This document shows, one piece after another, positions 24,830 through 38,100 of a stretch of 64,000 bases of DNA. The DNA comes from Mallotus nudiflorus (Eukaryota > Streptophyta > Magnoliopsida > Malpighiales > Euphorbiaceae). The notes below the pieces were generated by a model, which was not told the DNA's origin, did no database searches, and saw nothing but the letters and a program-made list of their open reading frames with translations. Both the position numbers and the translations under genes were made by a program. Numbering within the stretch: position 1 is the stretch's first letter; each line of letters begins with the position of its first letter. The stretch covers positions 8,122,001 to 8,186,000 of the forward strand of contig CANTUR010000039.1 in the NCBI GenBank assembly GCA_947683625.1, read 5' to 3'.

Positions 24830-25530
24830 ACAAATGGTGTGTATGCAATAAGTATGTGACTATGACCTCCTTAGGTGTTATGCAAATGAAGATGCTACTA
24901 AGCAAAAATAGATATGACTATAACCTTCTTAGGTGTCACAAGAATTGAATTATAACCTCCTTAGGTGTTACGCAAATGAAAATGTGACTATAACCTTCTT
25001 AGGTATCATGCAAATGAAGATGTAACTATAACCTTTTAGATCTCAAACAAATGAAGATGCTACTAAGTGAAAAGAGATGCAATTATAACCTTCTTAGGTG
25101 TCACGCAAATGAAGATGCAACTATAGCCTTTTTAGGTGTCACACACACAAATAAAGATGTGACTATAACCTTCTTAGGTGTCACACAAATGAAGATGCGA
25201 CTATAACCTTCTTAGGTGTCACATAAATGAAAGTGCTTCTATATGAAAAGAGATGTGATTATAACCTTCTTAGGTGTTATGTGAATGCAATTGTAACCTT
25301 CTTAGGTGTTATGCAAATAAAAGTGATACTAAGCAAAAAGAGATGCGATTATAGCCTTCTTAGGTGTCACATAAATGAAGATGCTACTAATAAAAAAGAG
25401 ATGCGATTATAACCTTCTTAGGTGTCATGCAAATGAAGATGCGACTATAACCTTCTTAGTGTTATGCAAATGAAGATGCAACTATAACCTTTTTAGGTGT
25501 CATGCAAATGAAGATGTAAAATTCTACTAG
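24830..25530. repeat. B 3'-region minisatellite, unit about 38-54 bp
   Basis: About 15 degenerate units share the core ACTATAACCTTCTTAGGTGT, followed by CACGCAAATGAAGATG. Some units carry an extra TACTAAGCAAAAAGAG insert. The core is homologous to that of the array in A. It lies between the 3' LTR and the antisense gene, in the untranslated region of the element. Chance open frames here are not genes. Confidence 0.85.
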
Positions 25531-25897
25531 GTAATGTGAAGATGCTACTAAGCAATACGAATGCTTCTAAGTAATGCTGATGAGGTGGTAATGATGATGC
25601 AGTTATGATGAGGTGATTATGTCATCACTTGTCATGTTGTAGATGTTATGTTGATGATTTTAAGTAGGATATCCTTACAGTGATTCTTCCTTATTTTCTT
25701 TTTTCAAGGGGTGTTGAGTTCTTTGAAAATGGTAAGGCCGCGTGTAGTGTCTTTACATAGTTAAAGCCTACATCAATGTTCTTTTGTGCGATTTTAGTGC
25801 ATGTCTTATGCTAAAACAGAGGTTTAGGACAAGAGGAATGAGTGTGCAAAGTCTCAGGGTGCGTGTGTAACTACACAGGAGCGCATGGAGGGGAGAA

Positions 25898-26000
25898 GTG
25901 CACGTGGTCGTGCGTGTGGAGCACATGGTCATGTGTTAAACATATGATCATGCACCTAGCATATGGTAACGTGCCTTTCCCTCTCTTGGTCTATATAGAC
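25898..26000 (+). promoter_or_regulatory. Putative promoter of the antisense gene in B
   Basis: A CACGTG box lies at 25901-25906 and a TATA-like CTATATAGAC at 25991-26000, about 130-140 bp before the first ATG. The A copy has the same arrangement (CACGTG and a TATTTAA-type box 130-140 bp before its ATG). The function is inferred from position only. Confidence 0.4.
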
Positions 26001-26131
26001 ACTCATTTTTTAGGCTTGAGGAGGCTTCTTCCAATCTTCTCTAAATGTTTTTTTCCTTTCTTTACCCCTTTCGAGTTTTTGGTGTTTTCTGCTCCATTTT
26101 TGCTTTTAAATTTTTCTTTTCTTTGCATAAG

Positions 26132-26533
26132 ATGGAGTTCCCCAATAATCTTGAGGGTTTAGAAGATATCCTTATTAATTTTGATGTTAAGGGTGACTTT
26201 ATAGGGGCTACTAGAGCAAGGACTTCCATTATGGGGCTAGTACTGATGGTCCAACACTTTGGGTCCTTAGCCATCTAGGCTTTTTTGAGGATGTCCAATC
26301 CCTATAGTTCATAGTTTGGAAACTCATACTTGGGTTCATCATCATTGCTAGGTATGTTCTCATTTTTCCTCTAATTGTTTAAAGTTATTTGATTGTCTAT
26401 GTTGCTTTATTGTTTATTAGCTCTTACTATACTTATTATGTTTTTTAATTGAGGTTATTGTGGCTTTTATCTATAGCTATATAGTGCTTGTTATAATTGT
26501 CTATTTGTGCTTGCCATAATGTTCCTCTCTGCT

Positions 26534-26591
<58 letters not shown>

Positions 26592-28746
26592 CCTATTAAA
26601 TGACAGAGAGAAAGATGTGCTAGTATTTAGTAACTATGAAAATACTTACTAGTGTACCTATTATTCATAGCCTCACAGGTCTATCACTGTATTGCCTAGT
26701 AGTTTTAATAAGGTTAGCATATACTATCAGGGTCTTTCACTGTGTGTAAAGCAGATGGTTGTCGAGAAGGGCTTTGATGGGATTATTACTGCACTATTTT
26801 ATGACTCATATGCATTAAGTCATATTCCTTTGTATACATTGATTGAGTGGTGGATGGATACAACGCATACTTTTCACTTGCCCATTAGAGAGATGACCAT
26901 CACTCCTCTAGACTTTACCACTATCATAGGCTTGAGCTTTTCTAGGGAGCCTGTTCCTTTTAGTGAGGAGGTGCCTTACTATAGAGTTGCTTGAGGTGGT
27001 TGCCCCTATGAAGTATGGTTCTCTATACCTCACTCATTATACTAAGTTTATCTTTACTGTGCAAATGATGTATGATGTTTATTTTGTTTTTTCAAAGCAA
27101 TTGGCCCGTTGCTTCCTATTATACTTGTTGAGTGCTATCATCTTCCCAAATCCTTTAGGTATGGGTGGTCTACAGTTGTTGCCTATTCTAAGGCACTTAG
27201 ATAGCATATTAAAATATAGTTGGGGTGTTGTTGCCTTTGCCCATATGTACATGGGTCTAGGCGTAGCATGCAGACGTGGCTCGAGGATTTGTGGATGCTT
27301 GTTTATGCTGGATGTGAGTAAAAGTTCTTATTTATGTCCTTTTTTCTTTTGATTTTTGCTTTTTTTTTGACTCTCTGATTCTAATTTTGATAGATCTGGG
27401 CTTACAATTTTGGGATTCTTTCTTATTTGACTATTGAGCATCTTCTGGAGGATAATTTTTCTCATTATTCTTATTGGATTAGGAAGACTATTAACTTAAT
27501 TGAGGATTGTGTAAAGGTTCGGGACTACATGGGTAAGCTGTCCCCCGGATAGGTATGCTTGATTCCTATTGTGTTGGTTTTTTTTCTAGAGATTCTTTAT
27601 TCATTTTTGCTTTTTTAAGCAACTTCTCCTTCACTGGTGGGTGAAGAGGTCACATTGGTTGGTAGAGATGGTGATAGCGTGGTAGCTAACAAAGATGTGA
27701 ATTCTGCTCTCTAGCCTTACTAGTAAAGTGTGGTATTTGGGTGAGCAAGTGCATTGTTGGTGGGATGGTTCATTCACAAGGAGAGTCCTTGTTCCTCCTC
27801 CTGGTGATATATTTTAGAGTCATGAGCTTAGTGCAGATAAGATCGCTACTACTATAAGAGGGTATCCTTTTTAGAGCCTCTTAGAGGGTGTGAGCCTTCC
27901 TTATAATGATGTGTTAATCCCATAATTGATTGATGCTATGGCTAGTGGCTTTGTTCCTCTGCCTCTACCTCCTTAGGTAGATAAGGCTCAAGGACTAAGG
28001 CATCACGTCGATCATCAAAAGTTGCTTCTTCTGATCTAGTGAGCTTTTATTCCTATTTTGTACAAGTTTTTAATAAACTTCATAAGTAGTAAACTATAAT
28101 TGGCATGTTTATGGGGACTTATCTGCAATAATGGGGATCTCACTAGAAGAGAATAGGATCCCGCCTTAAAAAGGATGAGGGCACATTATGTACTGAGGTG
28201 ACTACCCATGCTAATAGTATGGCTTTTAGCTATACCATTCTCGGGGACTTGGTTGTTAGGTCATCCTTGGTTTTATCTAGGATGGACATCTTTAGTGGAG
28301 GAGTGTATTTTGATTTGCCTTGTGCTGGCTATCCTCAATCAGATGTTATCCCTCTTAACACTACTCATGTTTGTGCTTTATCCAACCTTTATTTTGTTTA
28401 TCTGATGACTGGTGTTTGACTTATTTGCTTATTTTCTTATAAATCCCCATCTCTTCTAGATAGTACTGGTATACTGTTACAAGGAGTGCGCAATAGCACT
28501 TTTTGGAGTTTACAAGCAATCAAAGGTTATGCCTTATTTAATATACTTATTTATTTATGCACATGTTTTATGTATGCATGTATGATATGCAATTTTCATG
28601 TAATATAGGCTGAATATCTCCATCCTAGTCATGAGTGGGAGTAGGAGTTCATAGCTTATCATGATCATATTGGTGAGTTAGAGTCACGGCTAGCATCCTT
28701 TACGATGAATGACGAGGAGCCTGGATCAGATGATGGGGATGCTTGA
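26132..28746 (+). pseudogene. Antisense plant mobile domain (PMD) gene of B, intron-containing, decayed
   Basis: The gene runs on the plus strand, opposite to the pol of this element family. Exon 1 starts at ATG 26132 (MEFPNNLEGLEDIL). Exon 2 (26679-27313) holds the PMD core: GFDGIITALFYDSYALS, then WWMDTTHTFHLP and EMTITPLDFTTIIGLSFS. These match the ERW..THTFHLP/GEMT(I)TL.D pattern of the plant mobile domain family. A frame change near 26990 leads into the second half of the fold. Exon 3 (27394-27552) opens with IWAYNFG, like the QxWAYEH motif of the family. A final exon at 28609-28746 ends in MNDEEPGSDDGDA. Introns 26352-26678, 27314-27393 and 27553-27619 have GT-AG ends. Stops, including a TAG at the end of exon 3, make it a pseudogene. 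PMD proteins in plants include MAIN/MAIL1-type nuclear factors and transposon-borne copies. Confidence 0.75.
26538..26590. repeat. (TTA)n microsatellite, about 17 units
   Basis: This uninterrupted trinucleotide run lies inside intron 1 of the antisense PMD gene. The equivalent intron of the A copy has no such expansion. Confidence 0.95.
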
Positions 28747-29217
28747 TCAGGATTTAATGTTTGCTTTTGATGGCAGCCATGGCTAATGTAATTGTTTTAG
28801 GAGCTAGATGTAGGGCTTTTTTGGCTTGTGGTTGCTTTGTTGTATTATTTTCCTGAGATCATGGCCTCTAGGTGTTGTATTTAGGCATTTGTCCCATATA
28901 TGTTGTACGATACATATATGATGATGACTTTATGCTTCTTGCTACATGTCATTGTTATTCCTAATGATGTCTTCCATTGTTATTGTCTACCTCTTTTATT
29001 TTTCCCTCTTTTACCTAAGGTGTCTCCTTTCAGAGCTCTTTGCACTTAGCTAGGTTTTTTATTTCTTTCCCTCTTTTACCTAAAGTGTCTCCTTTCGGAG
29101 CTTTTCACACCTAGCTAGGCATTTTTAGGCTTTGATGATAGTGGCTAATCTCGAGGAGAGAGTTCAAAGAAGATGGTAAGAATTGCGATCTTGTAATGAA
29201 AGAAAATGCAAAGCATG
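28747..29217. other. B spacer between the antisense gene and the pol end
   Basis: This is the 3' flank of the PMD gene. It contains a duplicated phrase TTTCCCTCTTTTACCTAA..GTGTCTCCTTTC (near 29000 and 29065), which also occurs in the A copy near 46480-46570. It ends at the target site GCATG (29213-29217), where A is inserted. Confidence 0.6.
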
Positions 29218-31208
29218 TATGAGCAACCTTTTTTTTTTATGTTTTGCATCTTTTAGTTTTGAGACAAATTGATTCTATAAGGGTCTTTTACTTCCAAGAG
29301 TATGTCAACTTTACCAAATAGGGACAATGAGATGCTTTTTTGATTTTTAAAAAATTGGAAAAAGAAAATGGATAATATCGGGTCATTTAATGAGTATTGC
29401 CCCCAGTAGAGATTTTTGGGTTTGGGGGATTGCATATACTTTTTGACTATTTCTCATTATACGATGTTTGGTGTACAGCTACCACAATACCTTAGTTTTG
29501 GTAATGACAATTTGTATAACATTCACATAATTCATCAGATATTGGAAGATAATAAAGCTGAAGGATATTATTATTACATTGCTTTCCTAATAAAATACAT
29601 ATAAAAGGAAAAAACATTGTAGAGAAGTAAATCTAATTTTAAATATGATTAATCTGTATAGTAAATATAGCCATTCACATAGCTTGCTCAATCACATGAA
29701 CAATGGTATAAGCAATGGACACTCGATTATTTAAAAGAGTAAGAAAAATGTAAATGATCATGTATGTTCGCAGTAATTATTTATGCTATGATGAAATATG
29801 ATGATAATATAGGGGATGCATGACGTCATCACTAGACAAAAAACATGATGACTCTATTATGAGATATGAACTTTTCACATTATTGATATTTATGATGTGA
29901 TTTCATGTTTCGGAACTAGAGGATATAGAATGATGATATGAAATGAGCATAATAAAGCATTAAATTATTCATGTAGCATGCAAAATTGCCAGTCTCATCA
30001 CACAAGCACAACAATATTCTCAAATGTTGGCAATAATAAAATAAAATGCAATGTGATAAAGTAAACCTACTAAAATAATTGTGTTGTCCTCAGACTCAAC
30101 TAAGCTTGTGTGGATTTTGAAGCTTTAGCTTCAAGGGATTATTAAGCTTTCCTTGTTAAGAGGTTCAAAATGACAATAGAATAATGCTAGCGTGTATACC
30201 TTTGAAGCATGCTTTGACAAAGATGATGCTGGGTTTGGTGGAAAAGAGGTATAATCTCCTAAGAAAAAGACAGTGGGAGAGCAAAAACCATTTGGAAAAA
30301 GGTTTCTAGCACCTTTGATCGGACATATTTTTTAGAGTGTGTGTGCTTCCACTTGCTCCTCCCTCTTAAAATGGAGTGTGGAGGTGTTTATTTATAATGA
30401 AAAATGTGTGGAATAGGGGGATATAGGCATGGTCATGTGTGCATCCCTAGGGTTATGCATTGGCATGTGATTGTGTGTTCTCGTGCCCAATTATGTGCAC
30501 TTTTGCATGTTACGTACTCCATTTGGGGCTTATACATGCTTTTCTGAGGTTAGTTCCTAGGGTTTTTGGGCCTTCTGGACATGTTTTTTAAGTCTGTTTT
30601 GTCAAATTCAGCCTTAATTTTAGTACATGACACCTAGGGGTGTTTATGTGCACTTCTATGTGATACACGCGAATCCTTAGGTTGTTTTAGACTATTTTAG
30701 GGCCACTCTCAGAGGTTTTGGAGCCTTCTGGATGTGTTTTCAAATTTAGTTTTGTCTGGTTTGGCTTTGATTTATGGTTGCTTATGGCTTTACGCACACT
30801 TCTAAGTAGCATGTGCTAATTCTTGGGTTATATGGGACTATTTTAGGACCACTTCTAGAGGTTTTGGAGCCCTCCAGACATGTTTCCAAAGTTCATTTTG
30901 TCAAAATTGTTTCCTTTTTTTCACGAAGTTGGGTCATAGTCTAATGAAATGAACACCGGTCTAACAAGCCGAGTGTTTTAAGAAGGGAATTCTTTGAATA
31001 AGCTTCTCATTGTTTCGATAATTTGTATTTTGTTAGGTTAAAGCACAACTTAATGGCTTGATGATCAATTTTGCACATTGGTGGAGTCAGTTAGGTTTTC
31101 TAAGGTTGCACACTTCAGAGGGGTTACAAATGAGCAAACTCTAGTCATCTCGAAGGTTTATTTTATCATTAGGCCTTTTATGGGGATAGTCAAATTTGAG
31201 GTATGATG
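29218..31208 (-). repeat. A 3' LTR
   Basis: It starts TATGAGCAACC, one base from TGTGAGCAACC in B. It ends GGTATGATG where the partner ends GGTATGACA. It contains the family blocks GAGTATTGCCCC and ACTATTTCTCATTATA. An internal partial duplication around 30640-30890 repeats GGTTTTGGAGCC(T/C)TC and the DNA around it. Confidence 0.88.
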
Positions 31209-31220
31209 GTTGCCCCCTGC
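31209..31220 (-). promoter_or_regulatory. A polypurine tract
   Basis: The minus strand reads GCAGGGGGCAAC next to the 3' LTR. The position equals that of the B tract. Confidence 0.6.
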
Positions 31221-31337
31221 TTCATGTGTGTTGCATTACCATCTAGCGCTAGTATCAATACATATGAAGCAAATGCAAAGATGCAAAAAATCATTTTTGA
31301 AAGAGAGAGGTACTTACCTAAGTGATGCGTTATTGGG

Positions 31338-31752
31338 ATATTGCCACTATAATCTTTTCAGGTGTTAGGCGAATACTCAAATACTGTTGCTATAACCTCT
31401 TTAGGTGTTCGACAAGTAAAATCATCCACTGTAACCTCTTCAGGGGTCAGGTGAATGGAATCATGCCATTATAACCTCTTCAGGTGTCAGGTGAATGGAA
31501 TCATGCCATTATAACCTCTTTAAGTGTCAGGCAAACAAAATCATGCCACTATAACCTTTTTCAAATTTCAGGTAAATAGAATCATGCAACTATAACCTCT
31601 TCAGGTGTCAGCGAATAGAATCATGCCATTATAACCTCTTTAGGTGTTAAGTGAATAAAATCATGCCACTATAACCTCTTCAGGTGTTAGGCAAATAAAA
31701 TCATGCCACTTTAATCTCTCCAAGTGTCAAGTGAACAGAATCATGCCACTAT
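31338..31752. repeat. A 3'-region minisatellite, left part, 40-bp unit
   Basis: About ten tandem copies of a 40-bp unit are present, with core ATAACCTCTTCAGGTGTCAG followed by GCGAATAGAATCATGCCACT. Several neighbouring units differ at only a few bases. The array is cut by element G at ACTAT and continues at 40595. Confidence 0.92.
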
Positions 31753-33286
31753 TGTTAGTGATATGCACTATATCAATCATTTTATTATGTATTGACTTTC
31801 TTATTTTATTAATAAAGAGGTATTTCATTATCATTTGATTTTATGATAATTATATGAATGGTTAATTCTTACTAAGGCCATCAAGTATATGACTTGATAG
31901 TAAAACCCTTAGATTAAAATAAGAGTTCTATTCTAATTATCCCTAGCCATTTATTCATTATATAAATATTAAAGTATTAAGGCTAGTATGATGTTGACTG
32001 ATGGTTATGTTTTACTAATCATGAATATGAGATATTAAGTCAAGTCATAGGTACATGATGAGAGATCATGAACTGGATTGACCCACTATAAGAATACTAT
32101 ATAGATTATTGTCATAAATACTTCTCATCATAGTAATTTTATTTTGGTCCTTTGACCTTGAAATCATCATGGATTTCTACATAGCTATTTTATGTTTTGA
32201 CACATTCTAACATTGTTTTTAACCGGACAATTAGATAGGATGTTGTTGGATATGAAATTAGTTATGTGAGGAATATGAGTGATTTAGAAGGAATTTATCC
32301 CTCATTAATATGAGAAAGATATCTATGGGCCCTTGATGAGATAGACTGAAGGAAAATGCATGGTCATGTTGAAATGAATTGATAAAGAGTTATCATTATC
32401 AGTCTACTTGGAATCAAGTTAGAATATTGAACTATATAAGGATGAAATTCTATGCCTTATGTTCAATTAAGATATCATGTGATAAAGGGACGATAAAATT
32501 CACTATAATTAGGTTATGTCAGATTATTGACTTCACATGACTTGGGTAGTCATAATGTCTTACTAGAGGCCACTTATGACTTGTAGGCCTAAATAGAGAT
32601 TGAGGCCCACTGCCAATGTTATATGAACCTACATGATCACACACTTAGAACAAGCCCAAAACGAATGTGGGTTTAATAAGCCCAAAATAAACTCTATGAA
32701 AATAAATAATTAAAGTTATTTATTTATTTATTTGTTTAAGATAAATGTTATTTTAAATAAATAAATAATATATTATTTCTGATTTGTTTTTAAAACAAAA
32801 TCAGAATGTAATAAATGGAAATTACCATAAAGGTCATTGGTAGGTGAAACCCTAATTTGGAGTCTATAAATATGTTATATTTTCTAGGGTTTAATACACT
32901 TGTTTTTCCCTGCCTCCAAAAACTGTTTTCTCTCTTCCTAGAAAACAAACATAGAGTTTTCTTTTAGTCTTGATTTATGAGACAATCAAGAAGGTTGCTA
33001 GCACACACTCTAATTCGTTTTATGAAGGGTTGTTTGTGTGGATACATATATAGGACGCATCCTTTTGGAGACGTCTTGATATGAACAATCAAAGCAAAAA
33101 GGTCAAGGTAAGGTGTCACCAGTGTGAACCTCTTCTCATCCTTCTAGAAAATCTTGCCTCTTCTGCATTTTGGTGAGATTCTTGAAATCCTAGATTTAAG
33201 CAAGTAGTTGAATTACATGGATCAAGGTTTGGGAATGTGATAAACTTTTAATTTTTTCACTGCGTTTGTATCACAAAACCCCAACA
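31753..33286 (+). repeat. G 5' LTR
   Basis: It begins TGTTAGTGATATGC and ends CCCCAACA just before the PBS. It contains a promoter-like GTCTATAAATATG near 32861-32875. Transcription would start about 30 bp after this TATA-like box. Confidence 0.92.
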
Positions 33287-33287
33287 G

Positions 33288-33299
33288 TGGTATCAGAGC
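33288..33299 (+). promoter_or_regulatory. G primer-binding site (initiator tRNA-Met)
   Basis: TGGTATCAGAGC starts one base after the 5' LTR and matches the initiator tRNA-Met 3' end. Confidence 0.9.
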
Positions 33300-33570
33300 C
33301 ACTTGTAATTCAATTAATTGATTCTATGTATATGTGATATATGTTAGGGTTTATGATTCATTTTGAAAAGGGTTTTCAAAATTATCAAAAAGGTTTTTGA
33401 TTTGTTTTATGACAATTCTTAGGAATCTATTTGAAAATGGAATTAAACATTAATTTGATTAATGTTTGTAATGGTTTAATGTGATTAAATTAAAAGCAGT
33501 TTTTGATTTTATGAATACAGGATGCTGTTTCATGAAAAATGAATTAAGTATAATTTGTGCAAGCAGGTAG

Positions 33571-33660
33571 CACGACCGTGTGCATTTGGCACACGGCCGT
33601 GTGTGATACGGTGTCAATTAGGTAGCACGGCCATGCGCATTTTGTACACGGCTGTGCGAG
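33571..33660. repeat. Pair of GC-rich hairpins in the G leader
   Basis: CACGACCGTGTGC (33571-33583) and GCACACGGCCGTG (33589-33601) can form a 13-bp stem with one mismatch around the loop ATTTG. A weaker second copy follows at about 33622-33659 (GCACGGCCATGCGC against GTACACGGCTGTGC). Both are preceded by the same AGGTAGCACG phrase, so the hairpin has been duplicated. Confidence 0.7.
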
Positions 33661-34017
33661 CTGATGCACAGGCAAAGTCGAATTTGTACAAGTATACGAA
33701 TTGATATGTTTATTGCCCTTTTTATTGTGATCAAAATCAGCTGCTAGCATAGATGTTTTTATGAAAAACTAAAAAATTTTTTTGATCTATTTTAAACAGA
33801 ATTTTTCAGACTGTAAGCTGTTTACAGAAAGTGATGTTGTTTTAGGTAGCAACTAATTCAGTAATTTGATTATGAAAATTGGTTAGTTGCTTCCTTGAAT
33901 TAGGGTTTCATGGTGGCTGTTTTAATTGAGCGTTTTGTTTATTTTTGAAGAAGTTGATTTTATAGTAATTTGATTACAAAAATTCATTAATGTTTAGAAA
34001 TTCATTAATCTGACTGG

Positions 34018-34133
34018 CCAGCAGGACTACCACCAGGGGCGCTGCCCCTGGACCTCGCTAGGGGCGCTGCCCATTGGACCCCGCCAAGGGGCGCTACCCC
34101 TAGGACCCTGCAGGGGGCGCTGCCCCTTGACTC
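34018..34133. repeat. GC-rich palindromic tandem repeat, four units, in the G leader
   Basis: GGGGCGCTGCCCC-type palindromes occur four times at a spacing of about 28-34 bp, joined by GGACC-type linkers. It is an abrupt GC island in AT-rich DNA. The open frame on the opposite strand across it is an artefact of the composition. Confidence 0.85.
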
Positions 34134-35132
34134 CAAAAGAATTGTCATATTATTTTTATTTTTAACATAATAATTGGATTTGCTAACTAAATAGATTATT
34201 ATGTTATACATGTTTGTTGTTTTATGCATGGTGCATAACATGGCCCTTAGACTAATGTGATTGGATTTAATTTTTATGGGTTGTAATTTTAAATACAGCC
34301 TGCGAGTCATTTTTATTTTATTGTATTTATTTATTAGAATAGTGTAGAATAAATTATGACAATTTGTGTAAATCAAGACCCGTGGTGCAATTCAAATTGG
34401 AGGCCCAGGATGGAGATCCAAGGTAGGAACCAAAGAAGGAGATCCATGGTAGATGATGAATATCCAAGTTGGAGGCTCAATTTGTAATTGTAATATTACC
34501 TAGGTATGACCTTTGATCTTCATATTGGCTTATGAAGATCAACTTAGATTTAGGCCACGCTATGTCACATTTATTTTAGTTATTATGTATGTGATGCCAT
34601 GTGATGCCATGTATATGATGCCATGCAATACAACATAACAATAACTAAATAAGATTAAATAAAGATGAATCCTCATTTAATATTAAGTCATTATAATGCC
34701 TCCTATAAATTCAACACTTGTCAAGCCTTAGATTATTATATATGGGCCTGCCAAAGTAGGGCATATAAATTTATCCGAGGAAGGCAAGTTGGATAATGGT
34801 GCTATCCAAACATTTGACATGGTTATCAAAATGGTTTAAGACCTAGGGCATTAGATGTGATTTTAAGCCATGATATGTGATGTCAAATCCCATACCATCC
34901 AAGAGTTACATGAGATGTAATTGATAAGAGTTGTCTACCTAAATAACCATATTTTAGGTGATGAGCCAAAGCTCACTTAAAGTATGGTGAAATATGGATC
35001 TTGGTCCACTAAAATTTTTAAAATTAACTTAGAGGATTATTGATTTAAGTAAATTTAGTGGGAGTTTTTAATTATGCCTCATACATATTTAATAAAATAC
35101 TGAATGGACTTTGCATATATTTGTTGTAGAAA

Positions 35133-38100
35133 ATGACTTCAAACACTACATCTACCATGTCGCTATGATTGATCCTTGAGAAAGATAAGCTTAATGGGAC
35201 TAACTTTCTTGACTGGTACATAAACCTAAGAATTATTCTTAGGCATGAGAGAAAGGAGTACATCCTTGATCAACCCATCCCTGAGGAACCAGTTGCCAAT
35301 GCTCCTAGAGCACAAAGGGATGCTTGTAATAAGCATCTTAATGATTCTACTGATGTCACTTGTGTTATGCTTGGATGTATGGAGTCTGAGCCATAAAAGC
35401 AGCTGATGGAAATGGAGGCTTATACTATGATAGGCCATCTCAAGGAAATGTTCCAAGAGATAGCCAGAATTGAAAGGTTCAATACCATTAGGGCATTGCT
35501 TTCCTGCAAGCTTACTACTGGCGGCTCTATCAGTCCTCATGTTCTTAAGATGAAGGGTCATCTTGATCACTTAGACAAGCTTGGTCTCAAGATTGAACAA
35601 GAATTAGTTGTGGATATTATTCTCCAATCTTTGCCTGAAGCTTATAATAGCTTCGTTATGAATTACAATATGCATAGTATGGAGAAGACTGTTTCAGAGT
35701 TGCATGGGATGCTGAAAATCACTGAAAGGAACATCAAGAGTAACACTAAGGATGTTCTCATGGTCAATAAGGGAAAGGGGATGAAAAGGGTTGGAAAGGG
35801 CAAGGGCAAGGTCTTTAAAGGCTTTCAGAAGCCCAAGCCAAAGCCTAAGCCCAAATCCAAGGCTAAACCCAAAACAAAGGAAGGAATTTTCTTTTTCTGT
35901 AATGAGCCAAGCCACTGGAAAAGAAATTGCAAGCTCTATTTGGATGATCTGAAGAAGAAAAAGGGTGGTGAGACTACCTCTTCAGGTATTCATGTTATAG
36001 AATTAAATTGATCTACTTATGATTCTGATTCTTGGGTATTAGATATTGAATCAGGATCTCACATTTGTACAAATGTGCAGGGTCTAAAAAGGAGTAGATC
36101 ATTGGCAAGAGGCGAAGTGTACCTACGAGTTGGTAATGGAGCAAGAGTTGCTGCTTTAGCTGTAGGAACTTATGAGTTACCTTTGCCTAGTAGACTTGTT
36201 TTATCTTTAGTAAATTGTTATTATGTACCTACTATGTGTCGGAATATTATTTATGTTTCTTGTTTAGATAAGAAAGAGTTTGAATTTATTATTAAGAATA
36301 ATAAATGCAATATTTATCAGCATAACATTTTCTATGGATATGCTCCATACACCAGTGGACTTTATATTTTAGATGCTAAAGACACTAATGAAATGCCAAT
36401 CTATAACATAGAAATAAAGAAGTCTAAATCTAATGATTTAAACTTGACCTATCTCTGGCATTGTCGTTTAGGCCATATAAATGAGAAATGCATTTTAAAG
36501 TTACACCAAAATGGGCTTTTAAATTCATTTGATTATGAATCATTTGATACATGTGAATCTTGTTTACTTGGAAAAATGACTAAAACACCTTTTATTGGAC
36601 AGAGTGAGAGGGCTGATGACTTATTGGGCCTAACACATTCTGATGTATGTGGACCATTAAGCTCAACTGCTAGAGGAGGTTTTCAGTATAGATCATTTCA
36701 GTAGATATGGTTATCTCTATCTAATGAAACATAAATCTGAATCTTTTGAAAAGTTCAAAATTTTCAAGAATGAAGTACAAAATCAACTTGGTAAAAATAT
36801 TAAAACACTAAGATCTGATCGAGATGGTGAATATTTAAACTAAGAATTTATAGATCATCTTAGAGATTATGGGATTGTTTCACAATTGACTCCTCCATGT
36901 ACACCACAATGGAATGGTGTGTTCAGACTCTACTGGATATGGTTCAATCTATGATGATTCAATCTGATCTTCTAATCTCTTTTTGGGATATGCTTTAGAA
37001 ATTGCTGCATTCATTTTGAATAGAGTTCCATCGAAGGTAGTTGAAAAGACACCATATGAGAAATGGACTGGAAAAACTCCCAGTTTGTCTTTTCTTAAGA
37101 TTTGGGGATGTGATGCTTTTGTGAAGCATCAAATCTCAGATAAACTAGCACCTAAATTTGACAAATGCCTTTTTATGGGATATCCTAAAGAAACTAAAGG
37201 ATATTACTTCTACAATGCATCTAAGAATAAAGTATTTGTGTCTCGGAATGGTATATTCTTGGAAAGAGAGTTTATTTCCAAAGGAACCAGTGGGAGCACA
37301 ATGCAACTTAAAGAAATTCAAGGCCCACAAAATAGCATTGTACTTGATATGGAACCGTAGCTGAATCAACAAGTAATTGTTAAGCCTGTACAAGTACTAA
37401 AAGGCCCAAGGAGGTATGGTAGGACACGTTAAATCCCCATGAGATATGGGTTTCTCATAACCAGTGATAATGATATGTTAATTATGGATCATAATGAGCC
37501 CACATCCTATCAAGAGGCCATAAATAGTCCTAACTCTGAGAAATGGCTTGAATCCATGAGATAAAAAATGCAATCCATGTATGATAATCAAGTATGGACC
37601 TTGATTGACCTAAATGATGGTTTAAAAACTATTGGGTGCAAATGGGTTTTCAAAAAGAAAATTGACATGGATGGTAATGTGCATACCTTTAAGGCAAGAT
37701 TGGTTGTAAAAGGTTTTAAACAAGGAATAGACTATAATGAAACATTTTCACCAGTGGCTATGTTAAAATCTATTCAGATTCTCCTTGCCATAGCTTCATA
37801 CTATGATTATGAAATATGGCAAATGGACATCAAAACAACATTTCTTAATGGAAATTTACTTGAGGATGTGTACATGACACAGCTAGAGGGTTTTGTTAGT
37901 CCTAAGAATTCTAGAAAGGTATGCAAGCTTTAAAGATCCACATATGGATTGAAGTAAGCATCTCAAAGTTGAAATCTTCATTTTGATGAAGCAGTCAAAG
38001 AATTTGGCTTCATTAAAAATGAAGATGAACTTTGTGTATACAAGAAAGTTAGTGGGAGTGCTATTGTGTTTTTAGTGCTGTATGTGGATGACATACTACT

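Noticed and set aside
24830..25530. Possible CRISPR-like array
   Set aside because: The units are directly adjacent and degenerate, with no unique spacers, and the DNA is from a plant nuclear genome.
26132..28746. An ordinary host PMD gene trapped among transposons
   Set aside because: A second copy sits at the same place in A, so the gene belongs to the element family.
34005..34376. 123-codon open frame on the minus strand across the GC-rich repeat
   Set aside because: It translates the palindromic repeat and adjacent AT-rich leader of G and has no domain.
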